From Sulfurimonas sp. (GTDB lineage: Bacteria > Campylobacterota > Campylobacteria > Campylobacterales > Sulfurimonadaceae): DNA of 64,000 nt. Shown piece after piece: positions 9,251-17,985 of the stretch. The stretch is from positions 22,833-86,832 of the forward strand of contig NZ_JAQTLY010000011.1 of the NCBI RefSeq assembly GCF_028714655.1. The letters run 5' to 3'. Position 1 is the first letter of the stretch, and the number at the start of each line of letters is the position of its first letter. The notes under the pieces were generated by a model. It was not told where the DNA came from. It searched no databases and saw nothing but the letters and a program-made list of their open reading frames with translations. The translations under genes and the position numbers were made by a program.

Positions 9251-10317
9251 AACCATCACTGCTTGATTTTACTCAAAAAGAGCTACTGTCTCAAATAAAA
9301 CCGTCATTTAGAGTTAAGCAGATTTTCGGCTGGCTTTATCATAACTATGCACAAAGCTTTGATGAGATGAAAAATATACCAAAAGTACTCAAAGATGAAC
9401 TCGCAGAAAAATTCATAGTAACCCCTCTTAAAATTATAAAAAAAGAGGAATCAAGCGACGGCACCATCAAGTATCTTTTTGAACTTCAAGACGGCAAAAC
9501 CGTAGAAGCAGTTTGGCTTAAAATGAAAGAAGAAATTACGGACGAAGAGGGAAATATAACTCAAGAGTCAAAATACACTATTTGCGTATCTACTCAAGTA
9601 GGATGCAAAGTAGGGTGTGCATTTTGCTTAACGGCTAAAGGCGGATTTACAAGAGATTTAACCGCAGGCGAGATAGTCGCGCAGGTCGTAAACCTAAAGA
9701 GGGACAATAACCACAAACATAACAGAATGATAAACATAGTCTATATGGGGATGGGCGAGCCTTTGGACAATCTTGATAATCTGGCAAAAGCTATAGAAAT
9801 ATTTAAAGATGAAGAGGGGTTATGTATATCTGGCAAAAGACAAACAGTTTCAACTAGCGGACTAAGCAACAAAATAGACAAACTCGGAGAGTTGGATTTG
9901 GGCGTTCACATAGCTATATCTCTTCATGCCGTTGATGACAAGCTAAGAACTGAACTTATACCTATGAACAAAGCTCACAACATTGCATCTATTATTGAGG
10001 CAGTTAAACGCTTTCCGATAGATACCAGAAAAAGAGTTATGTTTGAGTATCTTGTAATCAAAAATAAAAATGATGATTTGCTTTCTGCTAAAAAGCTTGT
10101 TAAACTGCTCTCAGGCATCAAAGCAAAAGTAAATCTAATCTACTTTAACCCATATCCGGGAACAGAGTATGAACGACCAAATAAAGCCGATATGATAGCT
10201 TTTCAAGAGTATCTGGTAAATCATGGGCTTTTATGTACTATTCGTGACTCTAAAGGCATAGATATCAGCGCAGCTTGCGGTCAGCTAAAAGAGAAAACTC
10301 AAAACGAGTTAAAATGA
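9247..10317 (+). CDS. rlmN: Dual-specificity RNA methyltransferase RlmN
   Basis: The 356-aa radical-SAM enzyme makes 2-methyladenosine at A2503 of 23S rRNA and at A37 of some tRNAs. The radical-SAM cluster motif is Cys120-x3-Cys124-x2-Cys127 (VGCKVGCAFC), followed by MGMGEPLDN, and the C-terminal Cys of DISAACGQL (about 344) is the methyl-carrying residue of the family. Length is normal. The start overlaps the end of the upstream phosphorylase gene, and its own stop overlaps the start of a 35-codon ORF. Confidence 0.96.
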   Translation: MKPSLLDFTQKELLSQIKPSFRVKQIFGWLYHNYAQSFDEMKNIPKVLKDELAEKFIVTPLKIIKKEESSDGTIKYLFELQDGKTVEAVWLKMKEEITDEEGNITQESKYTICVSTQVGCKVGCAFCLTAKGGFTRDLTAGEIVAQVVNLKRDNNHKHNRMINIVYMGMGEPLDNLDNLAKAIEIFKDEEGLCISGKRQTVSTSGLSNKIDKLGELDLGVHIAISLHAVDDKLRTELIPMNKAHNIASIIEAVKRFPIDTRKRVMFEYLVIKNKNDDLLSAKKLVKLLSGIKAKVNLIYFNPYPGTEYERPNKADMIAFQEYLVNHGLLCTIRDSKGIDISAACGQLKEKTQNELK

Positions 10318-10421
10318 GTTATGTCGAAATATTTCAAATTGTTTTCTTGATAGTTGTTTTTGCGGCAGGTCTCATCGGCTTTATTAAAGCTGCAACAGCA
10401 GATGATAAAAAAAGCGATTGA
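10314..10421 (+). CDS. 35-aa single-span membrane protein
   Basis: An ATG overlapping the rlmN stop (ATGA) opens a 35-codon frame. The product has one hydrophobic helix (IFQIVFLIVVFAAGLIGF) followed by a charged DDKKSD tail, the look of a small inner-membrane protein. Coupling to rlmN and the clean helix-plus-charged-tail design support its being real. It is too short for homology to be judged by eye. Confidence 0.5.
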   Translation: MSYVEIFQIVFLIVVFAAGLIGFIKAATADDKKSD

Positions 10422-10427
10422 TTAGCA

Positions 10428-10456
10428 AAACGACCAACACACCAGGGAGGTCGTTT
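10428..10456 (+). terminator. Hairpin after the hisF-rlmN operon
   Basis: AAACGACC (10428-10435) pairs with GGTCGTTT (10449-10456) across a 13-nt loop. It lies 7 bp after the last ORF of the operon. The U-run is weak, so termination is likely but not certain. Confidence 0.5.
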
Positions 10457-10797
10457 ATAAATGTAATCATATCTTATTTTTGTAAAAAATTTCTACAGAT
10501 TCTGCACCTTAAAAAAATATTTTTGTTCTAAATAAATTACTTATTTTCTCAATATGTGTAGTATTCACACATTGTTCCAAAATGTGAATAGCACTTTAAA
10601 AAAAGAATTATATATTTCAAAATTTACTATTTTTTTAAGAATAAATTTAGATAAAAACAACCTGAAGTTGTAATCTTTTATATAGCTTAAAGTGCCTATT
10701 TTATGGGCTTACGACTATTTATTACTTTTGATTATCCAAATATTAAATTTTTCATAAAAGTTCTGTTTTTACTATTCACATAAAATCTGCATATAGA
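10457..10797. other. AT-rich gene-free stretch with DnaA-box-like sites
   Basis: This 341-bp stretch has no credible ORF. It holds three 9-mers matching the epsilonproteobacterial DnaA box type: GTATTCACA at 10561-10569, CTATTCACA on the minus strand at 10583-10591, and CTATTCACA at 10772-10780. The first two form an inverted pair. A parS-like 16-mer follows immediately at 10798. Confidence 0.5.
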
Positions 10798-10813
10798 TGT
10801 TTCACATGAAACA
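10798..10813. promoter_or_regulatory. parS-like site
   Basis: TGTTTCACATGAAACA is one base from the ParB parS consensus. It abuts the stop codon of the convergent pseudouridine synthase gene, in a gap that also carries DnaA-box-like sites. Confidence 0.6.
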
Positions 10814-11734
10814 TTATTCATTTATATCCATATTTTCAAGACAAACTTTTTCAAAATTCACACTGCTTTTCACATTGTATTTTTTACCGTATAGTTCAAA
10901 CTCTAACTCATTTGCATGCAACAACAATCTTCTTGCTCCGCTTAGCTTTACCCTTATATCTCTATCCAACTCTCTATCTAAATATTTAACGATATTCTCT
11001 TCGCTCTGTCCGTAAACCGGATCACCGACTATCGGATGTTTCATGTGAAACATATGAACTCTTATCTGATGTTGTCTTCCGGTGTGCGGAGAACACTCTA
11101 CCAGCGTCGTGTTTAGATGAGGAAAATATTTTAGCGGCTTTACAAATGTTAAAGACTCTTTGCCGCTTGGATCGACTTTTACAACCATTCTTACAAGAGC
11201 GCTCTTTTCATCGTCGTATCTTAAAAGAGGAGCATCAATGCGAAGTTCATCTTTTAACTCTCCGTGAACCATTGCAAGATACTTCTTTTTCATATCTCTC
11301 TCTTGAAACATCATCTTTATATCGACTTCGCTCTTTTTATCTTTTGCACACAAAACAAGTCCGCTTGTCTCCTGATCTATTCTATGGGCAATATTTGCAT
11401 CCATTCCAAATTGAGCTTTTAGTTCATCTATAAGAGAGTACTCCGTATGTCTGTTTTGAGGATGGATAAGCATACCGCTCGGTTTGTCAAAAACTACAAA
11501 CTTTTCATCTACCGTATGCGGTGCCAACCCTTTTGAAATCGGTTCAAAATATATAAACTCAAATTCACCCTCTAAATAGTCCGAGGGTTTTGTAATAGGA
11601 ACGCCGTTTATGAGAACTCTTCCGACTGCTATATATCTTTGAATATCCCTTTGAGAGTATCCCAATTCTCGCTTGAAAAAAAGAAAGGCACTTTCTCTTT
11701 GGGAAGCAAACATTTTTTTAATTACAAATGGCAA
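10814..11734 (-). CDS. RluA-family 23S rRNA pseudouridine synthase
   Basis: The 306-aa protein has an N-terminal S4-like RNA-binding segment (YSQRDIQRYIAVGRVLINGVP) and a RluA-type catalytic domain. The catalytic Asp sits in AHRIDQETSGL, and LVECSPHTGRQHQIRVH is the second family signature. It should isomerise uridine in 23S rRNA; the target (RluC- or RluD-type) cannot be settled from sequence. A parS-like 16-mer (11037-11052) is embedded in the codons for MFHMKHP. A few extra N-terminal residues are possible, but the ATG at 11734 is reasonable. Confidence 0.88.
   Translation of the reverse strand: MPFVIKKMFASQRESAFLFFKRELGYSQRDIQRYIAVGRVLINGVPITKPSDYLEGEFEFIYFEPISKGLAPHTVDEKFVVFDKPSGMLIHPQNRHTEYSLIDELKAQFGMDANIAHRIDQETSGLVLCAKDKKSEVDIKMMFQERDMKKKYLAMVHGELKDELRIDAPLLRYDDEKSALVRMVVKVDPSGKESLTFVKPLKYFPHLNTTLVECSPHTGRQHQIRVHMFHMKHPIVGDPVYGQSEENIVKYLDRELDRDIRVKLSGARRLLLHANELEFELYGKKYNVKSSVNFEKVCLENMDINE
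11037..11052. promoter_or_regulatory. parS-like site inside a coding region
   Basis: TGTTTCATGTGAAACA, the same 16-mer as at 7861-7876, falls inside the pseudouridine synthase gene and encodes part of MFHMKHP. Intragenic parS sites are common in bacteria. It is 224 bp from the parS-like site at 10798. Confidence 0.6.
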
Positions 11735-11774
11735 TATTTAATCCTTCTATTAGCGTATTTTTTGTAAAATCATT

Positions 11775-11894
11775 AATTAGACTTCTTGCGCAACCTAGAT
11801 CCTGAATCAAGTTCAGGATGACAAAAACTCCAAAATTTCGTCATTCCAAACTTGATTTGGAATCTAATTTTTTAGTTATGCAAGAAGTCTAATT
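11775..11894. repeat. 120-bp inverted-repeat element, family A
   Basis: Perfect 15-bp terminal inverted repeats (AATTAGACTTCTTGC) bound the element, with similarity continuing a few bases inward. The interior holds two palindromic cores of the type ATCCTGAATCAAGTTCAGGAT and TTCCAAACTTGATTTGGAA, separated by GACAAAA/TTTCGTC. Relatives are at 39168-39280 and 46982-47098. No ORF; it looks like a non-autonomous MITE-like or REP-like repeat. Confidence 0.75.
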
Positions 11895-11931
11895 ACTAAA
11901 AGAGAAATTTTACAATAATCAGGTTGAATAA

Positions 11932-13266
11932 ATGATAGAGAGATATGCAAGAGAAGAGATGAGTTCAAAATGGACGATGCAGGCAAAATATCAAGCTTGG
12001 CTAGATGTAGAAAAAGCGGTTGTAAAAGCTTGGAACAAACTGGGACTTATTCCCGATGATGATGCAAAAAATATAATTGAGAATGCCGGATTTGACATAA
12101 AAAGAATAGACGAGATAGAAGCTGTTACTCGCCATGACCTTATAGCGTTTACTACAAGCGTATCTGAAACGCTAGGAGAAGAGAGCAGATGGTTTCACTA
12201 CGGGATGACGAGTTCGGACACTGTAGACACAGCCGTAGCGCTTCAAATGAAAAGCTCATTGGAGTTAATCATAGAAGATGTAAAAATGGTTATGGAGTCA
12301 ATCAAAAAAAGAGCTTATGAGCACAAAATGACTTTGATGGTGGGAAGAAGCCACGGTATTCACGGCGAGCCTATAACATTCGGACTCGTGTTAGCCGTTT
12401 GGTATGATGAGATGGCTAGACATTTGGAGAACTTAGAGCAAACACTTGAGGTTATTAGCGTAGGACAAGTGAGCGGTGCAATGGGTAACTTTGCTCACGC
12501 TCCTCTTGAGCTAGAAGAGTATACATGCGAAGAGTTAGGCTTGAAACCTGCACCTGCGTCTAACCAAGTAATCCAGCGAGACAGGTATGCAAGATTGGCG
12601 ACTAGCTTGGCACTCTTAGCCAGTTCTATTGAAAAATTTGCAGTTCAAGTCCGTCACTGGCAGAGAACCGAAGTTTATGAGTGTGAGGAGTATTTTGCAA
12701 AAGGGCAGAAAGGCTCATCGGCAATGCCGCACAAACGCAACCCGATACTAACGGAAAACATAACAGGTTTGGCAAGAATGATAAGAGCTTACGCGATACC
12801 TGCTATGGAAAATGTAGCACTTTGGCACGAGAGAGATATAAGCCACTCTTCAACTGAGAGATTTTGGCTTCCTGACTCATTTATAACAAGCGATTTTATG
12901 TTACACCGTATGAACAGCGTTATAGCCAACCTGACTGTTTATCCGCAAAATATGATGAAAAATCTAAACCTGACGGGCGGATTGGTATTTTCTCAAAGAG
13001 TTCTTTTAGAACTTCCGCTAAAGGGTGTGAGCCGTGAAGATGCTTACCGTATAGTTCAAAGAAATGCGATGAAAGTTTGGGAAGAGATACAGCAAGGAAA
13101 ACCTACGACAAACGAAAAAGGCGAAAGTCTATACCTAAACCATCTCTTGGCGGATGATGAGTTAAGAGCGAGTTTAAGCGAAGAGCAGATAAGAGAGTGT
13201 TTCAACTACGACTATTACACTAAAAATGTAGATAAAATTTTTGCTAGAGTGTTTACGAAAAAATGA
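11932..13266 (+). CDS. purB: Adenylosuccinate lyase
   Basis: The 444-aa member of the fumarase/aspartase superfamily cleaves SAICAR to AICAR and adenylosuccinate to AMP, so it acts twice in purine synthesis. The signature loop GSSAMPHKRNP is near residue 262, the conserved TSSDTVDTA near 90 and the GRSHGIHGEP segment near 140. Full length. It begins 38 bp after the family A repeat, so any promoter is in or next to the repeat. nrdA follows in the same direction after 72 bp. Confidence 0.97.
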   Translation: MIERYAREEMSSKWTMQAKYQAWLDVEKAVVKAWNKLGLIPDDDAKNIIENAGFDIKRIDEIEAVTRHDLIAFTTSVSETLGEESRWFHYGMTSSDTVDTAVALQMKSSLELIIEDVKMVMESIKKRAYEHKMTLMVGRSHGIHGEPITFGLVLAVWYDEMARHLENLEQTLEVISVGQVSGAMGNFAHAPLELEEYTCEELGLKPAPASNQVIQRDRYARLATSLALLASSIEKFAVQVRHWQRTEVYECEEYFAKGQKGSSAMPHKRNPILTENITGLARMIRAYAIPAMENVALWHERDISHSSTERFWLPDSFITSDFMLHRMNSVIANLTVYPQNMMKNLNLTGGLVFSQRVLLELPLKGVSREDAYRIVQRNAMKVWEEIQQGKPTTNEKGESLYLNHLLADDELRASLSEEQIRECFNYDYYTKNVDKIFARVFTKK

Positions 13267-13338
13267 CAAAATTCTGCTAATATTCCTTTAAATTAAAAAT
13301 ACAAATGCTAATGCTTTTGTATAGTTTAGGAAATTAGT

Positions 13339-15705
13339 ATGATAACGATTATAAAAAGAAACGGCAGAACTGAAAAGCTGGATATTACTAAAATTCAAAA
13401 GTATACTTCTGCTGCTGTTGAGGGTCTAAGCAATGTTTCTCAAAGCGAGCTAGAAGTTGATGCACAAATTCACTTTCGCGACGGCATTACCTCAAGAGAG
13501 ATTCAGCAGACACTTATCAAAACAGCAGTTGACAAGATAGACATTGATGCACCAAACTGGACATTTGTCGCTTCAAGACTCTTTTTGTTCAATCTTTACC
13601 ATGAAGTAAACGGTTTTACAGGTTACTCCTCACTAAAAAGCTACTTTGAAAAAGGCGAGAGAGAGGGAAGACTTCTTTTAGGTTTAAAAGAGTCGTATAA
13701 CCTTGATGAGCTTGAGAAGCATATAAAACCGGAACGGGATATGCTTTTTAACTACCTTGGCGTTAAAACACTTTATGACAGATACCTAATTAAAGATAGA
13801 AACTCTAATCCCATCGAACTGCCGCAACATATGTTTATGGCGATTGCTATGTTCTTGGCTCAAAGAGAAGAGAAAAAGGAAGAGTGGGCTGTCAAGTTTT
13901 ATAACATGATTTCAACATTTGAAGTTATGTTAGCGACTCCGACTCTTAGCAACGCAAGAACAACAAGACATCAGCTCAGTTCATGCTACATCGGTTCAAC
14001 TCCTGATAATATAGAGGGGATATTCGACTCCTACTCAGAGATGGCGATGCTCTCAAAATTCGGCGGAGGCATAGGCTGGGACTGGACAAATGTTCGTTCC
14101 ATGGGCTCATACATCGACGGACATAAAAATGCAGCAGGCGGAACTATTCCGTTTTTAAAAATCACTAACGACATAGCAGTTGCGGTTGATCAGCTTGGTA
14201 CGCGCAAAGGTGCCATAGCTGTTTATATGGAACCGTGGCACATTGATATAAACGACTTTTTGGATTTGAAGAAAAACTCAGGCGAAGAACGCCGTCGTGC
14301 GCATGACCTTTTTCCTGCGCTATGGTTAAACGACCTCTTTATGCAGAGAGTTGAAGAAGACGGTATCTGGACGCTTTTTGACCCTTATGATGCAAAAGAG
14401 CTGACAACTCTTTACGGTGAAGAATTCAACAAAAGATACCAAGAGCTTGAAGCAAACGAGAGCATCATCAAAGAGAAGATAAAAGCTAAAAATCTTTGGA
14501 AAAAGATACTTACATCCTACTTTGAGAGCGGCAGTCCGTTTTTATGTTTTAAAGACAATGCAAACCGTGCGAACCCTAACAACCATACAGGCGTTATAAG
14601 AAGTTCCAACCTTTGTACGGAGATTTTTCAAAACACAAACCCCAACCACTACAAAGTAAAATTTGTTTTTGCAAACGGCGAGAGTGTTAGTTACGAAGAA
14701 GATGAGATTATAAAAGTAGATAGCGGGCTGGAAAAACCTGCTAAAAAGGTAACAGCTCTTGACTCACTCGGCGGCAGAGAGATTTATGTGGTTGAAAAAG
14801 AGAAAGTAAACGGTGACACTGCCGTTTGTAACCTTGCTTCAGTAAACCTCTCCCGCATCAACACGAAAGAGGATATTGACAGAATCGTCCCAATCGCCAT
14901 CCGTGCTTTGGACAATGTTATCGACCTAAATTTTTATCCGCTTGAAAAGGTAAAACGCACTAACATGAAAACCCGCGCGATAGGTCTTGGTGTTATGGGT
15001 GAAGCTCAGATGTTAGCTCAAAAAGGTATAACTTGGGGAAGCCAAGAACATTTTGACAAAATAGACGAAGTTATGGAAGCCGTTAGTTTTAATGCTATCT
15101 CTTCATCTTCCGACATAGCACTTGAAAAAGGTGTCTATCCTGAGTTTGAAGGTTCTAAATGGAGCAAAGGTGTTATGCCGATGGACTATGCCAATGCAGA
15201 AGTTAAAAATCTCATCGACCGTGGCGGACTTTTTGCTTCATCTTACGAGTGGGAAGCACTAAGAGCAAAAGTGAAAAAACAGGGAATGAGAAACGGTTAT
15301 CTGATGGCAATCGCACCGACAAGCTCTATCTCAATACTGACCGGAACTACTCAAGCGATTGAGCCTGTATTTAAGCGAAAGTGGTTTGAAGAGAATCTCT
15401 CTGGGCTTATCCCCGTTGTCGTGCCGGAACTCTCACCTGAAACTTGGGCGTACTACACTCCTGCATATGATTTAAACCAAACGGTTCTCATCAAAGCAGC
15501 GGCAATTCGTCAAAAATGGATAGATCAAGGTCAAAGTCTAAATATCTTTATAACTCTTGATAAAGCAAGCGGAAAGTACCTAAACGAAATCTATATGTTA
15601 GCTTGGAAGTTAGGACTAAAATCTACCTACTATCTCCGCTCACAATCTCCCGAAATGGCAAAAGATGTAGAAGACAGAAGCATGGAGTGTGCAGGATGTC
15701 AATGA
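13339..15705 (+). CDS. nrdA: Class I ribonucleotide reductase, alpha subunit
   Basis: The 788-aa catalytic subunit reduces ribonucleotides to deoxyribonucleotides. An N-terminal ATP-cone (ITIIKRNGRTEKLDI) gives allosteric activity control. Active-site cysteines are visible in SSCYIGS (near 216) and SNLCTEI (near 424), and the C-terminal redox pair ends the chain as ECAGCQ (Cys784/Cys787). The beta subunit nrdB is 19 kb away at 34.9 kb rather than adjacent. A 122-aa hypothetical gene begins inside its last codons. Confidence 0.97.
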   Translation: MITIIKRNGRTEKLDITKIQKYTSAAVEGLSNVSQSELEVDAQIHFRDGITSREIQQTLIKTAVDKIDIDAPNWTFVASRLFLFNLYHEVNGFTGYSSLKSYFEKGEREGRLLLGLKESYNLDELEKHIKPERDMLFNYLGVKTLYDRYLIKDRNSNPIELPQHMFMAIAMFLAQREEKKEEWAVKFYNMISTFEVMLATPTLSNARTTRHQLSSCYIGSTPDNIEGIFDSYSEMAMLSKFGGGIGWDWTNVRSMGSYIDGHKNAAGGTIPFLKITNDIAVAVDQLGTRKGAIAVYMEPWHIDINDFLDLKKNSGEERRRAHDLFPALWLNDLFMQRVEEDGIWTLFDPYDAKELTTLYGEEFNKRYQELEANESIIKEKIKAKNLWKKILTSYFESGSPFLCFKDNANRANPNNHTGVIRSSNLCTEIFQNTNPNHYKVKFVFANGESVSYEEDEIIKVDSGLEKPAKKVTALDSLGGREIYVVEKEKVNGDTAVCNLASVNLSRINTKEDIDRIVPIAIRALDNVIDLNFYPLEKVKRTNMKTRAIGLGVMGEAQMLAQKGITWGSQEHFDKIDEVMEAVSFNAISSSSDIALEKGVYPEFEGSKWSKGVMPMDYANAEVKNLIDRGGLFASSYEWEALRAKVKKQGMRNGYLMAIAPTSSISILTGTTQAIEPVFKRKWFEENLSGLIPVVVPELSPETWAYYTPAYDLNQTVLIKAAAIRQKWIDQGQSLNIFITLDKASGKYLNEIYMLAWKLGLKSTYYLRSQSPEMAKDVEDRSMECAGCQ

Positions 15706-16064
15706 AACCTCTTTTGGATAAAAATTTAACTCCGTTTTTAAAGAGGTTTGATAATTTTTTAGATGCAGAGTTTCGCTCTATAGAAATTGTCTCTCCTACA
15801 GTCATTAAAATTGCTCTAGCGGCACAAGACAGTGCCAGAGGATTTGACTGGATAACGATAGAGTTGGAATTTAACGGCGTAAACGATGCAAGAGTGCCTG
15901 ATAACTCAAAACTTTCGCATATAGATATGAGCAAAGGAATAACTTTAGTATACGCGGATAATCAGTTTATTTTTGGAGTCGGAGATTATAACTGCTCAAA
16001 TATAACGGACTCCATATGTTATATAAAAGCTATTTCATTAAAATATTTAGAAGGCGAATTTTAA
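15696..16064 (+). CDS. Hypothetical protein downstream of nrdA
   Basis: I do not recognise the family. The product is about 122 aa from the ATG at 15696 (a second ATG is at 15702), acidic, with no signal peptide or membrane segment; it looks like one small alpha/beta domain with a central stretch SARGFDWITIELEFNGVNDA. It overlaps the end of nrdA by 10 bp in another frame, which implies translational coupling and perhaps a role tied to nucleotide metabolism, though that is only context. Confidence 0.65.
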   Translation: MSMKPLLDKNLTPFLKRFDNFLDAEFRSIEIVSPTVIKIALAAQDSARGFDWITIELEFNGVNDARVPDNSKLSHIDMSKGITLVYADNQFIFGVGDYNCSNITDSICYIKAISLKYLEGEF

Positions 16065-16137
16065 TAAAATTTTTTGTTAGTAATTTGTAAACCGTTTATG
16101 ATATAAAATATTCTCATTTAATTTTAAAGGAATTGTG

Positions 16138-17520
16138 ATGAGAAAATTGCTTTTATTATGCTCACTGGCACTGACACTTGTTTACGCAAAAGATAGCGTT
16201 GAGTTTAAATATGCTCCTAAGAACCTTGAGAGGACTTACCCCACTGCTCAAAATCAAATACTCTCTTACAACAATGTTTTAGAAAATGTAAGAACAAGTA
16301 TCGTAAATATCTCTATAAAAAAAGAGGTAAACAACCAGTTAAGCGCAAATCCGTTTTTCAACGACCCGTTTTTTAAAGAATTTTTCAAAGGATACGGAGA
16401 TATACCGCAAGATAGAATTCAACAAGCGTTAGGTTCAGGCGTGGTAGTTTCACAAGACGGCTACATAGTAACCAACAACCATGTCGTAGACGGCGCAAAT
16501 AAAATTATAGTCAATCTGGCAGGAGATAAAAAAGAGTATGAGGCTAAACTAATCGGCAAAGACGAAAAGAGTGATTTGGCTATCATCAAAATAGAAGCAA
16601 AAAACCTAAATGCCGTAACATTTTACGACTCGGACAAGGTAAAAGTAGGCGATGTAGTTTTTGCGCTCGGCAATCCGTTTGGAGTGGGTGAAACTATTAC
16701 TCAGGGAATCGTATCGGCAACGGGCAGAAGCGGTGTAGGAATCGTAGAGTATGAAGATTTTATACAAACGGATGCTTCCATAAATCCCGGAAACTCAGGC
16801 GGAGCGCTTATAAACTCTGCAGGACACTTAATAGGGATTAACTCGGCAATTATCTCAAAATCGGGCGGAAATGTCGGAATCGGTTTTGCAATCCCCTCAA
16901 ATATGGTTACAACCGTAGCGACGAGCTTAATAGACAGCGGTAAATACACCCGTGCGTATCTAGGAGTAAATATCTCAGATATCAGCGACGATATGAGCAA
17001 ATTTTATAACGATAACTACGGAGCTCTTATAACAAGCGTAGAGGATAACTCACCGGCTGCAAAAGCGGGACTTAAAAGAGGGGATTTAATTATTGAAGTA
17101 AACGGCAAAAAGATAGGAAGTGCAAGCGAACTTAAAAATACGATAGGTTCGTACGCTCCGTCTAAAACAGTAACCGTAAAATTTCTAAGAGATAAAAAAG
17201 CAGATACAAAAAATATAACATTGGCAACGCTTGATAGCAAAACCGTAAGCGGAGAATATGAGTACAAAGGCTTAAAATTAACTCAAGTCAACCCTACTCA
17301 TAAACAGCAGCTAAATATCACCATTAACGGTGTGATAGTCATCAATGTCGATGAAAAAAGCGAAGCTTACGGTGCAGGCGTAAGAAAAAATGACATAATC
17401 GTACAGGTAGAAGATAATGAAATCGCTACCTTAGACGACTTTAAAAGAGCAACTGCGTCAAAAGATAAAAAAAGAGTCTTTATCTATAGAAAAGGCTATA
17501 TATTAGCCATCGTACTTTAA
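16138..17520 (+). CDS. degP: Periplasmic serine protease DegP/HtrA (Do family)
   Basis: The 460-aa periplasmic protease/chaperone handles misfolded envelope proteins. A signal peptide (MRKLLLLCSLALTLVYA) precedes the trypsin-like domain, with His in TNNHVVDG, Asp in KSDLAIIK and Ser in NPGNSGGAL. Two PDZ domains follow, the first around RAYLGVNISDISDD and the second in the C-terminal 90 residues. ATG at 16138 has AAAGG 7 nt upstream and is preferred to the GTG three bases earlier. A thioredoxin gene follows after 9 bp. Confidence 0.95.
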   Translation: MRKLLLLCSLALTLVYAKDSVEFKYAPKNLERTYPTAQNQILSYNNVLENVRTSIVNISIKKEVNNQLSANPFFNDPFFKEFFKGYGDIPQDRIQQALGSGVVVSQDGYIVTNNHVVDGANKIIVNLAGDKKEYEAKLIGKDEKSDLAIIKIEAKNLNAVTFYDSDKVKVGDVVFALGNPFGVGETITQGIVSATGRSGVGIVEYEDFIQTDASINPGNSGGALINSAGHLIGINSAIISKSGGNVGIGFAIPSNMVTTVATSLIDSGKYTRAYLGVNISDISDDMSKFYNDNYGALITSVEDNSPAAKAGLKRGDLIIEVNGKKIGSASELKNTIGSYAPSKTVTVKFLRDKKADTKNITLATLDSKTVSGEYEYKGLKLTQVNPTHKQQLNITINGVIVINVDEKSEAYGAGVRKNDIIVQVEDNEIATLDDFKRATASKDKKRVFIYRKGYILAIVL

Positions 17521-17529
17521 GGAGGCTTT

Positions 17530-17952
17530 ATGAGAGTGGTATGTCCGCATTGCAAAAGCGTCAATAATGTTCCGCAAAGAGACTCTTACGCAAAAGCCGA
17601 CTGCGGAAAATGTAAAAGTTCGCTTTTAGATACAAAACCCGTCGAGTTAACAACTGTTAACTTTGACGAAATCATCGTAAACAGCGACATTCCCGTAATA
17701 GTAGATTTTTGGGCGCCGTGGTGCGGACCTTGTCGTATAATGGCTCCGAATTTTGAAAAAAGTGCGATGAAATTTCCGTTAAAAGCACTCTTTGCAAAAG
17801 TAAACACGGAGAATGAACAGCATCTAGGAGCAAGATTTGGGATACGAAGTATACCGACTATCATAATTTTTAAGAACAGCAAAGAGGTACATAGAGTTTC
17901 AGGTGCTTTGGATGAGGCAAGTTTAACCAAGCTTGTTACGCAATTTATATAG
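17530..17952 (+). CDS. trxC: Thioredoxin with N-terminal zinc motif (TrxC-like)
   Basis: The 140-aa protein has a zinc-ribbon N-terminus with CPHC (residues 5-8) and CGKC (25-28), then a thioredoxin fold with the active site WCGPC (Cys65, Cys68) and the cis-proline segment SIPTIIIF. This is the thioredoxin-2 design, in which the zinc module responds to oxidation. It has no signal peptide, so it acts in the cytoplasm, although it directly follows the periplasmic protease gene by 9 bp. Confidence 0.92.
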   Translation: MRVVCPHCKSVNNVPQRDSYAKADCGKCKSSLLDTKPVELTTVNFDEIIVNSDIPVIVDFWAPWCGPCRIMAPNFEKSAMKFPLKALFAKVNTENEQHLGARFGIRSIPTIIIFKNSKEVHRVSGALDEASLTKLVTQFI

Positions 17953-17958
17953 TATAAT
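17953..17958 (+). promoter_or_regulatory. Predicted gltA -10 box
   Basis: TATAAT begins at the base after the trxC stop and 28 bp before the gltA ATG, with AAGGGG as ribosome site. gltA therefore probably has its own promoter in a 33-bp gap. Confidence 0.45.
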
Positions 17959-17985
17959 TATTTATTATCAAAAAAGGGGCAGATT

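Noticed and set aside
16701..17267. Minus-strand ORFs opposite the DegP gene
   Set aside because: Antisense shadows of a conserved protease gene; no starts with ribosome sites.
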